A stretch of 64,000 nt of DNA, from the NCBI RefSeq assembly GCF_017315725.1, contig NZ_JAFLRG010000001.1:2108001-2172000 (forward strand). Reading direction: 5' to 3'. A model generated the notes under the pieces. The model had not been told where the DNA came from. It made no database searches and saw only the letters and a program-made list of their open reading frames with translations. Origin of the DNA: Trinickia acidisoli (GTDB lineage Bacteria; Pseudomonadota; Gammaproteobacteria; Burkholderiales; Burkholderiaceae). Of the stretch, positions 35,084 to 43,070 are shown one piece after another. The first letter of the stretch is position 1. Every line of letters begins with the position of its first letter. Both the position numbers and the translations under genes were made by a program.

Positions 35084-35923
35084 ATGAACCTCGTCGTACA
35101 AAGCCCCGAGCCGTTAGCCACTGCCCACGTCAAGCCGCTCGTCGCGCTCGCGCGCGGCGCCCAAGCACAGTCTATCGACGCCTGCGCGCTGCGTATCGCC
35201 GACGCCGATCCCGCCCAGCGCCCCGACATCGAAACGTACTGCGCGACCCACGCGCTCGACTACGCTTACGTGCCCGCGGGCCGCACGCTGCGCGACTTCC
35301 GCCTCGTGGCGATGGACATGGATTCGACGCTGATCACGATCGAGTGCATCGACGAAATCGCCGACTTTTGCGGATTGAAGGCCGAGGTATCCGCCATCAC
35401 CGAGGCCTCGATGCGAGGCGAAATCAAAAATTTCAATGAAAGCCTGAGCGCGCGCGTCGCTCTTCTCAAGGGGCTCGACGCGTCGGCACTCGAGCACGTC
35501 TTCATGGAGCGCTTGAAGCTGTCGCCCGGCGCCGAAACGATGCTGGCCGCCGCGAAGGCCGCGGGCTTGCGGACGTTGCTCGTCTCAGGCGGCTTCACGT
35601 TCTTTACGGAGCGGCTGCAAGCACAGCTAGGGCTCGATTTCACGCGCGCCAACACGCTCGAGATCGTCGACGGCAAGCTGACGGGCAAAGTGACGGGCGA
35701 AATCGTCAACGCGAGCGTCAAGGCCCGCACCGTGCGCGAGACCTGCGCCAAGTTGGGTATCGCGACATCGCAAACGATCGCGCTCGGCGACGGCTCCAAC
35801 GATCTAGAGATGATGGCCGAAGCCGGCCTGTCGGTGGCATTTCGCGCCAAGCCCGTGGTGCGGGCAGCGGCCAACGTTGCGTTCAACCACGTCGGCCTCG
35901 ACGGCCTGCTGCGTTTGTTCTGA
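35084..35923 (+). CDS. serB: Phosphoserine phosphatase
   Basis: The 279-residue enzyme is a HAD-superfamily phosphatase. It has the DMDST nucleophile loop at 78-82, the second motif LLVSGGFTFF, the lysine segment SVKARTVRE and the ALGDGSNDLEMM metal-binding loop. It hydrolyses phosphoserine to serine, the last step of serine synthesis. An N-terminal domain of about 70 residues precedes the HAD core. ATG 35084 is chosen because upstream codons lie before the promoter-like element. The neighbour metC is convergent. Confidence 0.92.
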   Translation: MNLVVQSPEPLATAHVKPLVALARGAQAQSIDACALRIADADPAQRPDIETYCATHALDYAYVPAGRTLRDFRLVAMDMDSTLITIECIDEIADFCGLKAEVSAITEASMRGEIKNFNESLSARVALLKGLDASALEHVFMERLKLSPGAETMLAAAKAAGLRTLLVSGGFTFFTERLQAQLGLDFTRANTLEIVDGKLTGKVTGEIVNASVKARTVRETCAKLGIATSQTIALGDGSNDLEMMAEAGLSVAFRAKPVVRAAANVAFNHVGLDGLLRLF

Positions 35924-35989
35924 CCTTCGATCGGCAGTCGGTTTGCGCATCGTCGCGAGCGCAGGCGAGCCGCGCTCGCGATTTCTGCC

Positions 35990-37177
35990 TCAACCGAGCG
36001 TCGCCGCCATGGCATGCTCGATGTCGGCACGCAGATCCGCCTCTTCCTCGAGCCCGACGTAAAACCGCACCAGCGTGCCGCGGTGCGGCCACTGCGATGC
36101 CGAACGCATCGCCCCCACCTCGTACGGCATCGCCAAACTATGCGCACCGCCCCAGCTCCAACCGATGGCAAAGAGTTCGAGCGCTTCGACGAACGCATCG
36201 ACCTGCGACGCACTGAAGCGCTCGTCGAACACAACCGAAAAGAGCCCGCCCGCGCCTGAAAAATCGCGCATGAAATGGGCATGCCCCGCGCAGTCCGGCA
36301 ATGCGGGATGCAGCACAGCCGAGATCTCGGGCCGTGCCTTGAGCCAATGCGCGAGCGCGAGCGCGCTGCGGTCATGCGCCTCGAAGCGGGCCTTCATGCT
36401 CGGCAAGCTGCGCAGCACGAGCGAGCAGTCATCGACCGACACGCCGATTCCCATGCGCATGCGCGCGAGCTTCAGCGCGCGGTGGAGCTCGTCGTCGGCC
36501 GTGATCGTCGCGCCCATCAGAACGTCGCTGCCGCCCGACTGGTACTTCGTGAGCGCCTGCACGGAAATGTCGACGCCATGCTCGAGCGGACGAAACGCCA
36601 GGCCCGCGGAATACGTGTTGTCGATCGCCGTCACGACCTTGCGCGCGTGCGCGGCAGCCGCGATGGCGGGCACGTCGGGCACTTCCATCGTCACCGACCC
36701 CGGTGCTTCGATCCAAATGAGACGCGTGTTCGGTCGGATCAGCTCCGCGATACCGGCACCGATCATCGGATCGTAGTAGCGCACCGATACGCCGAAATCG
36801 TGCGCAAGCCAATTGCCGTGTTCTCGATTCGGCGAATAGACGTTGTCGGGAATCAAAACGTCATCGCCGGCTTTCACGACACCGAAGTAGACGTTCGAAA
36901 TCGCCGATAGCCCCGACGGCTGCAACAGCGCGTGCTTGCCGCCCTCGATCTCGGCAAGCCGCTGCGCAAGCGCTGCCGAGGTCGGCGTCGCATGTAGACC
37001 GTAGCGCCACTGCGCGTCGCTGCGCCAGTCGGCCCCGCGCACGGCCGCCAAATCGGGAAACACCACAGTCGAAGCGCGCATGACAGGCGTGGCAAACGAT
37101 TCGAAGCCCGGGGCGAGATCGATGTCGGGGTGGACGATGCGAGTCTGGCGTGCGCGAGAGGAAGCGGAATCGGTCAT
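35990..37177 (-). CDS. metC: Cystathionine beta-lyase
   Basis: The 395-residue PLP enzyme of the Cys/Met metabolism family cleaves cystathionine to homocysteine, pyruvate and ammonia. The PLP lysine is in QALTKYQSGGSDVLMG. The cofactor-binding IEAPGSVTMEVPD and the YGLHATPTSAALAQRLAEIEGG segments are conserved. ATG 37177 is used; a GTG at 37183 is in frame. It ends at 35990, convergent with serB, and starts four bases before the stop of the upstream secreted-protein gene. Confidence 0.88.
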   Translation of the reverse strand: MTDSASSRARQTRIVHPDIDLAPGFESFATPVMRASTVVFPDLAAVRGADWRSDAQWRYGLHATPTSAALAQRLAEIEGGKHALLQPSGLSAISNVYFGVVKAGDDVLIPDNVYSPNREHGNWLAHDFGVSVRYYDPMIGAGIAELIRPNTRLIWIEAPGSVTMEVPDVPAIAAAAHARKVVTAIDNTYSAGLAFRPLEHGVDISVQALTKYQSGGSDVLMGATITADDELHRALKLARMRMGIGVSVDDCSLVLRSLPSMKARFEAHDRSALALAHWLKARPEISAVLHPALPDCAGHAHFMRDFSGAGGLFSVVFDERFSASQVDAFVEALELFAIGWSWGGAHSLAMPYEVGAMRSASQWPHRGTLVRFYVGLEEEADLRADIEHAMAATLG

Positions 37178-37179
37178 GG

Positions 37180-37752
37180 TCACAATGTCGATGAGGAGCC
37201 TACAAGCGGATGGAGGTCGAATGACTGCGGGTCGGAATCGTCGACGTTCATGCGATCGCCGGCAAGCGCGCCGTCTGCCGCGAAGCGGCCGACCCAGTTG
37301 CCCGTGATCGTACTCCCATCGTTCGATTCTTCGATTTCGAGTACGTCGCCTTCGCGGTCGCCGGCCACGAGGACGACTTCACCGGTATCGGCGAACTGGT
37401 ATTCGCCGTGCACGCCGGTCGGATCGTCGGTCTTTTTGCCGAGACGCAAGATGATTCGGCGCGAGCCGAGCGTGCCGGTGTAGCGGGGAAAATTAGCGAA
37501 CTCGGGATTGGGGGCGAGTGGCGCCGGCGCACGGGGCACCGTCTCGACAGCCGCGGCTTCGGCTTGCTGCGCAAGTGCGCCGCCCGGTTGAGTCGCCTGT
37601 TGGGCTCGCGCCAAATCGGGCGACAAAACGACTAGCACGGCCATGGCGGCCGCAAAAAACCGAACCATTACGCACGGCAGCGACAAACCTTCGGACGCCC
37701 GCGGGCCTCGTCTGCTCAATCGCCCGCGCTTCCGGTTCCCCTTGTCATTCAT
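37180..37752 (-). CDS. Secreted protein with a small beta-rich domain
   Basis: The 190-residue product carries a hydrophobic stretch (MVRFFAAAMAVLVVLSPDLARA) at residues 29-50, best read as a signal peptide if translation begins at the second ATG (37668). The mature part has a linker of Gln/Ala and a beta-domain: YTGTLGSRRIILRLGKK, GVHGEYQFADTGEVV, VLEIEESNDGSTITGNW, which resembles a common secreted domain that folds as a barrel. No function is known. It starts six bases after the rimO stop and ends beside metC, so the three may be co-transcribed. Confidence 0.6.
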   Translation of the reverse strand: MNDKGNRKRGRLSRRGPRASEGLSLPCVMVRFFAAAMAVLVVLSPDLARAQQATQPGGALAQQAEAAAVETVPRAPAPLAPNPEFANFPRYTGTLGSRRIILRLGKKTDDPTGVHGEYQFADTGEVVLVAGDREGDVLEIEESNDGSTITGNWVGRFAADGALAGDRMNVDDSDPQSFDLHPLVGSSSTL

Positions 37753-37758
37753 ACGGCG

Positions 37759-39165
37759 TCAGACTTCTCCCCAAAGATCGTGACCATCGGCACCGGTTAT
37801 CCTGACCGACACGAAATCGCCGGCTTTGTACCGCTTGGAGGCTTTGGACGCGGGCGCGACATAAACGACGCCATCGATCTCCGGCGCATCGGCCGCCGTC
37901 CGACCGATTCCACCGTCCGCGTTCACCTCGTCGATGAGCACTTTGAGCATCTTGCCGACCTTGCGCTTCATTCTCTGCGCAGAGACCTCTTCGGCGACTT
38001 CCATAAAACGCGCTCGACGCGCTTCGCGCACTTCGTCGGGCAAGGCGCCGTCTAGCTCGTTCGCACTCGCGCCTTCGACGGGAGAGTAGGCGAAGCAGCC
38101 GACGCGATCGAGTTCAGCCGCGCGAATGAATTCGAGCAACGTTTCGAATTGAGCTTCCGTCTCGCCCGGAAAGCCGGCAATGAAAGTGCTGCGTATCGTC
38201 AGCTCGGGGCACATGCGACGCCACGCGGCGACGCGCTCGAGCGTGCGCTCAGCGTTGGCCGGTCGCTTCATGCGCTTGAGCACTTCAGGGTCGGCGTGCT
38301 GGAACGGCACGTCGAGATAAGGCAGCACGTGCCCCTTGAACGGCCCCTCGGCCATCATCGGAATGATTTCGTCGACGTGCGGGTACGGATAGACGTAATG
38401 CAGCCGCACCCAAGCGCCATACTGCGCGGCGAGTTCACCAAGCGCGCCGACGAGGTCGGTCATGCGCGTCTTGAGCGGTCGCCCGTTCCAAAAACCGGTG
38501 CGGTACTTGACGTCAACGCCATAGGCGCTCGTGTCTTGCGAGATGACGAGCAGTTCCTTCACGCCCGACTTGAACAGATTCTCGGCCTCGAGCATGACCT
38601 CGGCGATGGGCCGCGAGACGAGATCGCCGCGCATCGACGGGATGATGCAAAACGTGCAGCGGTGGTTACACCCCTCGGAAATCTTCAAATAGGCGTAGTG
38701 GCGCGGCGTGAGCTTGATGCCGGCCGGCGGCACGAGGTCGACGAACGGATCATGCGGCTTCGGCAAATGGTTGTGCACCGCTTGCATCACTTCGCCGACG
38801 GCGTGCGGCCCCGTGACGGCGAGCACCTTCGGGTGCACTTCCTCGATGAGACCCTCGCCGCTGGCGCTTTTTTTTGCACCCAGACAGCCGGTGACGATCA
38901 CCTTCCCGTTTTCGGTCAGCGCTTCGCCAATGGCATCGAGGCTCTCCTGCACCGCTTCGTCGATGAAGCCGCAGGTGTTGACGACGACGAGATCGGCACC
39001 GTCGTAGGTGCCCGAAATTTCGTAGCCCTCGGCGCGCAACTGCGTGATGATTTGCTCGGAATCGACGAGTGCCTTGGGGCAGCCGAGCGATACGAAACCG
39101 ACCTTGGGTGCGGTTGGTGTGGCGGCGGCCGATGTCGGCGCGGCGGGAGAAGACGTGTGCGGCAT
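37759..39165 (-). CDS. rimO: Ribosomal protein S12 methylthiotransferase
   Basis: The 468-residue radical-SAM enzyme adds a methylthio group to Asp88 of ribosomal protein S12. Three cysteines of the N-terminal cluster occur in VSLGCPK, NTCGF and GCLGAK. The radical-SAM triad is GCNHRCTFC (CxxxCxxC), and a C-terminal TRAM domain ([21 protein letters not shown]) follows. The N-terminus carries about 20 low-complexity Ala/Thr/Pro residues. ATG 39165 is used. It ends seven bases before the secreted-protein gene. Confidence 0.92.
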   Translation of the reverse strand: MPHTSSPAAPTSAAATPTAPKVGFVSLGCPKALVDSEQIITQLRAEGYEISGTYDGADLVVVNTCGFIDEAVQESLDAIGEALTENGKVIVTGCLGAKKSASGEGLIEEVHPKVLAVTGPHAVGEVMQAVHNHLPKPHDPFVDLVPPAGIKLTPRHYAYLKISEGCNHRCTFCIIPSMRGDLVSRPIAEVMLEAENLFKSGVKELLVISQDTSAYGVDVKYRTGFWNGRPLKTRMTDLVGALGELAAQYGAWVRLHYVYPYPHVDEIIPMMAEGPFKGHVLPYLDVPFQHADPEVLKRMKRPANAERTLERVAAWRRMCPELTIRSTFIAGFPGETEAQFETLLEFIRAAELDRVGCFAYSPVEGASANELDGALPDEVREARRARFMEVAEEVSAQRMKRKVGKMLKVLIDEVNADGGIGRTAADAPEIDGVVYVAPASKASKRYKAGDFVSVRITGADGHDLWGEV

Positions 39166-39369
39166 GAGGTGATCCGGGCAATGGCAATGACCCCGGGCGA
39201 CCGAATCGTGCGCGACGTTACGGCGCACGGCTTCCCGGAGGAACCGCGTATTGTACCGTGATGCTGCGCGGGGCTGCTGCCGTGACGCGCTACTCGCGCC
39301 AAGCGAAGCGCGTACCGGGGATGCAAACGAAGGAAAGAGGAACGCACCTCGGCAACGGAGCCAGCAGCG

Positions 39370-39707
39370 TTATAAATCGAGAAACATACGCACCGCATAC
39401 CGAATCGCGTCGATTTCCTCTGCCGACGCCCGCTCCCTGTCGTAGCTGAATTCGCGTGCCGATACGAAAGGTTGACGATTTGATCGACGAGCGCAACGCT
39501 TGGGCGAGCCAGACTGGCGATAGCGATCTCGGATTCCCAGCCTCGAATCGTCGAGGTAATCGGCAGTCCGACTACCCTCCCTGTCAGTTCGTCGACCTCG
39601 GCGGGCGTAAGCACGACAACAGATCGATACCCGTCTTGCTCGTTGCCTTTGCTCGGCCCCACATACAGCCGAATGACGTCGCCCACCTCCGGAACCCCGT
39701 TAAGCAT
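39370..39707 (-). pseudogene. mazF: mazF-like toxin gene with a frameshift
   Basis: From ATG 39707 (GAGGGAAACAC upstream) the protein begins as a MazF/PemK-family RNase toxin: VPEVGDVIRLYVGPSKGNEQDGYRSVVVL, then VGLPITSTIRG and VALVDQIVNLSYR. After that, the frame stops matching and runs on into rimO. In a second frame the DNA reads REFSYDRERASAEEIDAI and RYAVRMFLDL then TAA at 39370, which is the expected family C-terminus. A one-base loss or two-base gain near 39449-39464 would explain it. The toxin is therefore probably inactive, or the sequence contains an error. It is 20 bases downstream of mazE. Confidence 0.7.
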
Positions 39708-39727
39708 GTGTTTCCCTCGGTTCCGTT

Positions 39728-40000
39728 TTAGCGGGGCTCGTCGGGCCCGCCGAACTCCGAGCCTTGCGGGGCGCCGAAATCGATGGCGGCATGCGGCTCC
39801 AGTATTCGCCCCCACAATTGCTGCACATAGCGCTCGCGAGAAAAGCGCTTGATGGCCGTGTGAGCAAGAATCTGTACCTTGCCGTCAACGACCTGCACGT
39901 CGATCGACTGCCCCTCGACCAGTTGAGCCTCCTGGGCAACGCTCGCCGGGATGCGTACAGCAAGACTGTTGCCCCAGCGCTTTAATGTTTGAACGGCCAT
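39728..40000 (-). CDS. mazE: MazE-like antitoxin (AbrB/SpoVT fold)
   Basis: The 90-residue protein has an N-terminal swapped-hairpin AbrB-type DNA-binding domain (MAVQTLKRWGNSLAVRIPAS, then GQSIDVQVVDGKVQI) and a C-terminal tail expected to wrap around the toxin. MazE-type antitoxins neutralise MazF and repress their operon. ATG 40000 (MAVQTL) is chosen because it matches the family start. It lies directly upstream of the broken toxin gene. It looks intact although its partner is frameshifted. Confidence 0.8.
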   Translation of the reverse strand: MAVQTLKRWGNSLAVRIPASVAQEAQLVEGQSIDVQVVDGKVQILAHTAIKRFSRERYVQQLWGRILEPHAAIDFGAPQGSEFGGPDEPR

Positions 40001-40251
40001 CGTGACACCCCATGAGTGTGCAGCGGGCGAGCCTTTCGCCGCGCGCGCGGCACACGCAAAAGGTTCGTCGCGCTTTTGATCGAGATCGAAGAATTGCGAC
40101 GGCGCGGCGATCAAACAAGGGAAGTGACCGACCGTGGAAACGGTGATCTACATGGAAGACTTCAGAAGGGGGCCCGCGACACCCCGTGACTTATGCGCGG
40201 TGAAGCCGCGGGCTTGCGCGGCGCATGCAATCGGCAGGCGAACGGCCCCCG

Positions 40252-40821
40252 TTACTTCTTCTCCGGCTCGGAGCCCGAGCCCGGCTTGTTGAACGTGAAC
40301 GAGTTGAACATCGTCTTGGCCTGGTTCTGCATCTGCTCTTGCATCTGCACGAACATGTTTTTCGACTGCTCGATGTAGCTCGTCATCATTCCTTGCATCA
40401 TCGGCGCCTGCATGTTCATGAACTGCGACCACACCTCCGGATTCAGCGCGTTACCTTCATAGAGATTCTTCGATTGTTCCGCAAGCTTGTTTTGAATTTC
40501 GATGAACGCCTGAATATTCTTTTCCAAGTAGACGCCCATCATGCCTTGCATCGCATGCCCGTAGAAACGAATGATCTGCGACAGCATCGACGAGGAAAAC
40601 ATCGGCACGCCGCCGCTTTCTTCTTCGAGAATGATCTGCAGCAAGATGCTGCGCGTGAGATCCTCGTTGCTCTTCGCATCGATGACCTTGAACTCCTCCT
40701 GATCGAGCACGAGTTGCTTCACGTCGCTAAGCGTGATGTACGTGCTCGTCTCCGTGTCGTAGAGCCGACGGTTCGGGTATTTCTTGATGAATCGCTCGGC
40801 TGTTTTCTTTGTAGTCGACAT
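40252..40821 (-). CDS. phaR: Polyhydroxyalkanoate synthesis repressor PhaR
   Basis: The 189-residue regulator has the PhaR N-terminal DNA- and PHA-binding region (RFIKKYPNRRLYDTETSTYITLSDVKQLV) and the PHB accumulation segment (LLQIILEEE). It also has a Gln/Met-rich C-terminal helix (QMQEQMQNQAKTMFNSF). PhaR represses phasin and its own gene and binds nascent polymer. ATG 40821 is preceded by AAAAGG. It is the last gene of the phaC-phaA-phaB cluster and is separated from phaB by a strong stem-loop. Confidence 0.93.
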   Translation of the reverse strand: MSTTKKTAERFIKKYPNRRLYDTETSTYITLSDVKQLVLDQEEFKVIDAKSNEDLTRSILLQIILEEESGGVPMFSSSMLSQIIRFYGHAMQGMMGVYLEKNIQAFIEIQNKLAEQSKNLYEGNALNPEVWSQFMNMQAPMMQGMMTSYIEQSKNMFVQMQEQMQNQAKTMFNSFTFNKPGSGSEPEKK

Positions 40822-40928
40822 GTAATGCCTTTTATAGACGCAACGCAGCGCAATGACGGCGCCCTCGAGCCCACCGCGTCTCCCGCGGCTGTCCGGCCCC
40901 CTGAAACCCTTACACTTTAACCCCTTTT

Positions 40929-40960
40929 GCACCGGCCGCGATCGCAATCGCGGCCGGTGC
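40929..40960 (-). other. Strong stem-loop between phaB and phaR
   Basis: A perfect 14-bp stem (GCACCGGCCGCGAT with ATCGCGGCCGGTGC) closes on the loop CGCA. It lies eight bases after the phaB stop. No U-run follows, so it may act by processing or partial termination. Confidence 0.55.
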
Positions 40961-40968
40961 AGCCCACA

Positions 40969-41709
40969 TCAGCCCATGTGCAAACCGCCGTTCAGCGAGA
41001 AATCGGCACCCGTCGAAAAACCCGACTCATCGGACGCAAGCCAAGCGACGATCGACGCAATTTCATCCGGAGTGCCCAAGCGGCGCACCGGGATCGTCGC
41101 GATGATTTTTTCGAGCACGTCTGCGCGAATCGATTTGACCATGTCCGTACCGATATAGCCGGGCGACACCGTGTTCACGGTCACGCCTTTGGTCGCCACT
41201 TCCTGCGCGAGCGCCATCGTGAAACCGTGAATGCCGGCTTTGGCCGTCGAGTAGTTCGTCTGTCCGAACTGCCCCTTCTGGCCATTCACGGACGAAATGT
41301 TGATGACGCGCCCGAAACCGCGCTCCACCATGCCGTCGATCACCTGCTTCGTGACGTTGAACAAGCTCGTCAGGTTCGTGTCGATGACGGCCGTCCAATC
41401 CTCGTGCGTCATCTTGCGAAACACGACGTCGCGCGTAATGCCCGCATTGTTGACGAGCACGTCGACCTCGCCGACCTCGGCCTTCACCTTGTCGAACGCG
41501 GTTTTGGTCGACTCCCAATCGCCGACGTTGCCCTCAGAGGCAACGAAGTCGTAGCCGAGCGCCTTCTGTTGCTCCAGCCAAGTGACGCGCCGCGGCGAAT
41601 TCGGCCCACAGCCCGCCACCACTTTGAACCCTTGGCGATGCAGGCGCTGGCAAATCCCAGTACCGATGCCCCCCATTCCGCCCGTTACGTACGCAATACG
41701 CTGAGTCAT
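40969..41709 (-). CDS. phaB: Acetoacetyl-CoA reductase
   Basis: The 246-residue short-chain dehydrogenase reduces acetoacetyl-CoA to (R)-3-hydroxybutyryl-CoA with NADPH. It shows the TGGMGGIG cofactor motif, NNAGITRD, the catalytic Ser in NISSVNGQKGQFGQTNYSTAKAG (by its ends) and Tyr-x3-Lys (YSTAK). QFGQTNY is typical of PhaB. Starts at ATG 41709. It lies between phaA and phaR, with stem-loops on both sides. Confidence 0.94.
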   Translation of the reverse strand: MTQRIAYVTGGMGGIGTGICQRLHRQGFKVVAGCGPNSPRRVTWLEQQKALGYDFVASEGNVGDWESTKTAFDKVKAEVGEVDVLVNNAGITRDVVFRKMTHEDWTAVIDTNLTSLFNVTKQVIDGMVERGFGRVINISSVNGQKGQFGQTNYSTAKAGIHGFTMALAQEVATKGVTVNTVSPGYIGTDMVKSIRADVLEKIIATIPVRRLGTPDEIASIVAWLASDESGFSTGADFSLNGGLHMG

Positions 41710-41735
41710 GAATCACGCTCCATTCCCGTTTTCCG

Positions 41736-41755
41736 GGGACGCCTTCCGGCGTCCC
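41736..41755 (-). other. Intercistronic stem-loop between phaA and phaB
   Basis: GGGACGCC and GGCGTCCC form a perfect 8-bp stem with loop TTCC, midway in the 95-base gap. No U-tract is seen. Confidence 0.5.
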
Positions 41756-41804
41756 TCGTCTTTGCCGCCGCACCGTGCCCTCGGCGACGGCTCTTGCGCG
41801 CCCG

Positions 41805-42986
41805 TCAGACGCGCTCGACCGCCAACGCGACGCCCATCCCGCCGCCAATACAGAGCGAGGCCAAGCCACGCTTCGCGTCGCGTTTCTGCATTTCGTGGAG
41901 CAATGTCACGAGAATGCGGCAGCCCGATGCGCCGATCGGATGGCCGATCGCGATCGCGCCGCCGTTCACGTTGATCTTCGACGTGTCCCAGCCCATCTGC
42001 TGGTGGACCGCGAGCGCCTGCGCGGCAAACGCCTCGTTGATTTCCATCAGATCGAGGTCGCCGATCGACCAACCCGCGCGCTCGAGACAACGGCGAGACG
42101 CCGGCACCGGCCCCATCCCCATGACCCTCGGATCGACGCCGGCATTGGCGTATGCCTTGATCCGCGCGAGCGGCGTCAGCCCAAGCGCCTCGGCCTTCTT
42201 GGCCGACATCACGAGTACGGCCGCCGCGCCGTCGTTCAGGCCCGACGCGTTCGCTGCCGTGACCGTACCTTCCTTCGAGAAGGCCGGCTTCAAGCCCGCG
42301 AGCGACTCGGCCGTCACGCCATGTCGCACGAACTCGTCGGTGACGAAGCGAACAGGCTCGCCCTTACGCTGCGGAATCTCGATGGGAACGATTTCGTCGT
42401 TGAAGCGCCCCGCCTTCTGCGCAGCCTCGGCCTTGTTCTGCGACAGCGCCGCGAACTTGTCCTGCTCCTCGCGCGTGATGCCGTATTCTTTGGCCACGTT
42501 TTCAGCCGTGACCCCCATGTGGTACTGGTTGTAGACGTCCCACAGGCCGTCGACGATCATCGTGTCGACGAGCTTGGCATCGCCCATGCGGAAGCCGTCG
42601 CGCGAGCCCGGCAGTACGTGCGGCGCCGCGCTCATATTCTCTTGCCCACCGGCGACGACGATGTCGGCATCGCCCGAGATCACGGCGTTCGCGGCCAGCA
42701 TGACGGCCTTCAGACCCGAGCCGCACACCTTGTTGATCGTCATGCCCGGCACCGCGCTCGGCAGCCCGGCCTTGATCAACGCTTGACGCGCCGGATTCTG
42801 GCCGGAGCCCGCCGTCAGCACCTGCCCCAGGATGACTTCGCTCACTTGCTCGGGTTTGACGCCCGCGCGCTCGAGCACCGCCCGAACGACGGCCGCACCA
42901 AGCTCGGGCGCGGCAATCTTCGCGAGCGAACCACCGAACTTGCCCACGGCGGTGCGAGCAGCCGATACGATCACTACGTCAGTCAT
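41805..42986 (-). CDS. phaA: Acetyl-CoA acetyltransferase (beta-ketothiolase)
   Basis: The 393-residue thiolase condenses two acetyl-CoA into acetoacetyl-CoA. The nucleophilic Cys is in [12 protein letters not shown], the catalytic His in [15 protein letters not shown], and the second Cys in [13 protein letters not shown] 42986 is preceded by AAGGAG. It is the second gene of the cluster, 84 bases after phaC, with a short stem-loop in the gap. Confidence 0.94.
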   Translation of the reverse strand: MTDVVIVSAARTAVGKFGGSLAKIAAPELGAAVVRAVLERAGVKPEQVSEVILGQVLTAGSGQNPARQALIKAGLPSAVPGMTINKVCGSGLKAVMLAANAVISGDADIVVAGGQENMSAAPHVLPGSRDGFRMGDAKLVDTMIVDGLWDVYNQYHMGVTAENVAKEYGITREEQDKFAALSQNKAEAAQKAGRFNDEIVPIEIPQRKGEPVRFVTDEFVRHGVTAESLAGLKPAFSKEGTVTAANASGLNDGAAAVLVMSAKKAEALGLTPLARIKAYANAGVDPRVMGMGPVPASRRCLERAGWSIGDLDLMEINEAFAAQALAVHQQMGWDTSKINVNGGAIAIGHPIGASGCRILVTLLHEMQKRDAKRGLASLCIGGGMGVALAVERV

Positions 42987-43008
42987 TTCGTGACTCCTTG
43001 CGGATGAG

Positions 43009-43025
43009 GCGGCCACTTGGGCCGC
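43009..43025 (-). other. Intercistronic stem-loop between phaC and phaA
   Basis: GCGGCC and GGCCGC form a 6-bp stem with loop ACTTG in the 84-base gap. It is the weakest of the three pha stem-loops. Confidence 0.4.
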
Positions 43026-43070
43026 ACATCGTAGTTAAAAACCTTAGAGCGCCCCGGTCAATCGTTCGGT

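Noticed and set aside
40000..40251. Region between mazE and phaR as a site for a third toxin-antitoxin gene
   Set aside because: No further toxin or antitoxin motif was seen in any frame.
40134..40292. Possible 52-residue rightward ORF (GTG 40134) with AGGGAAG upstream, starting VETVIYMEDFRRG
   Set aside because: It overlaps the 3-prime end of phaR on the other strand, its later codons are the mirror of phaR sequence, and no family match is known to me. A small conserved protein cannot be excluded.
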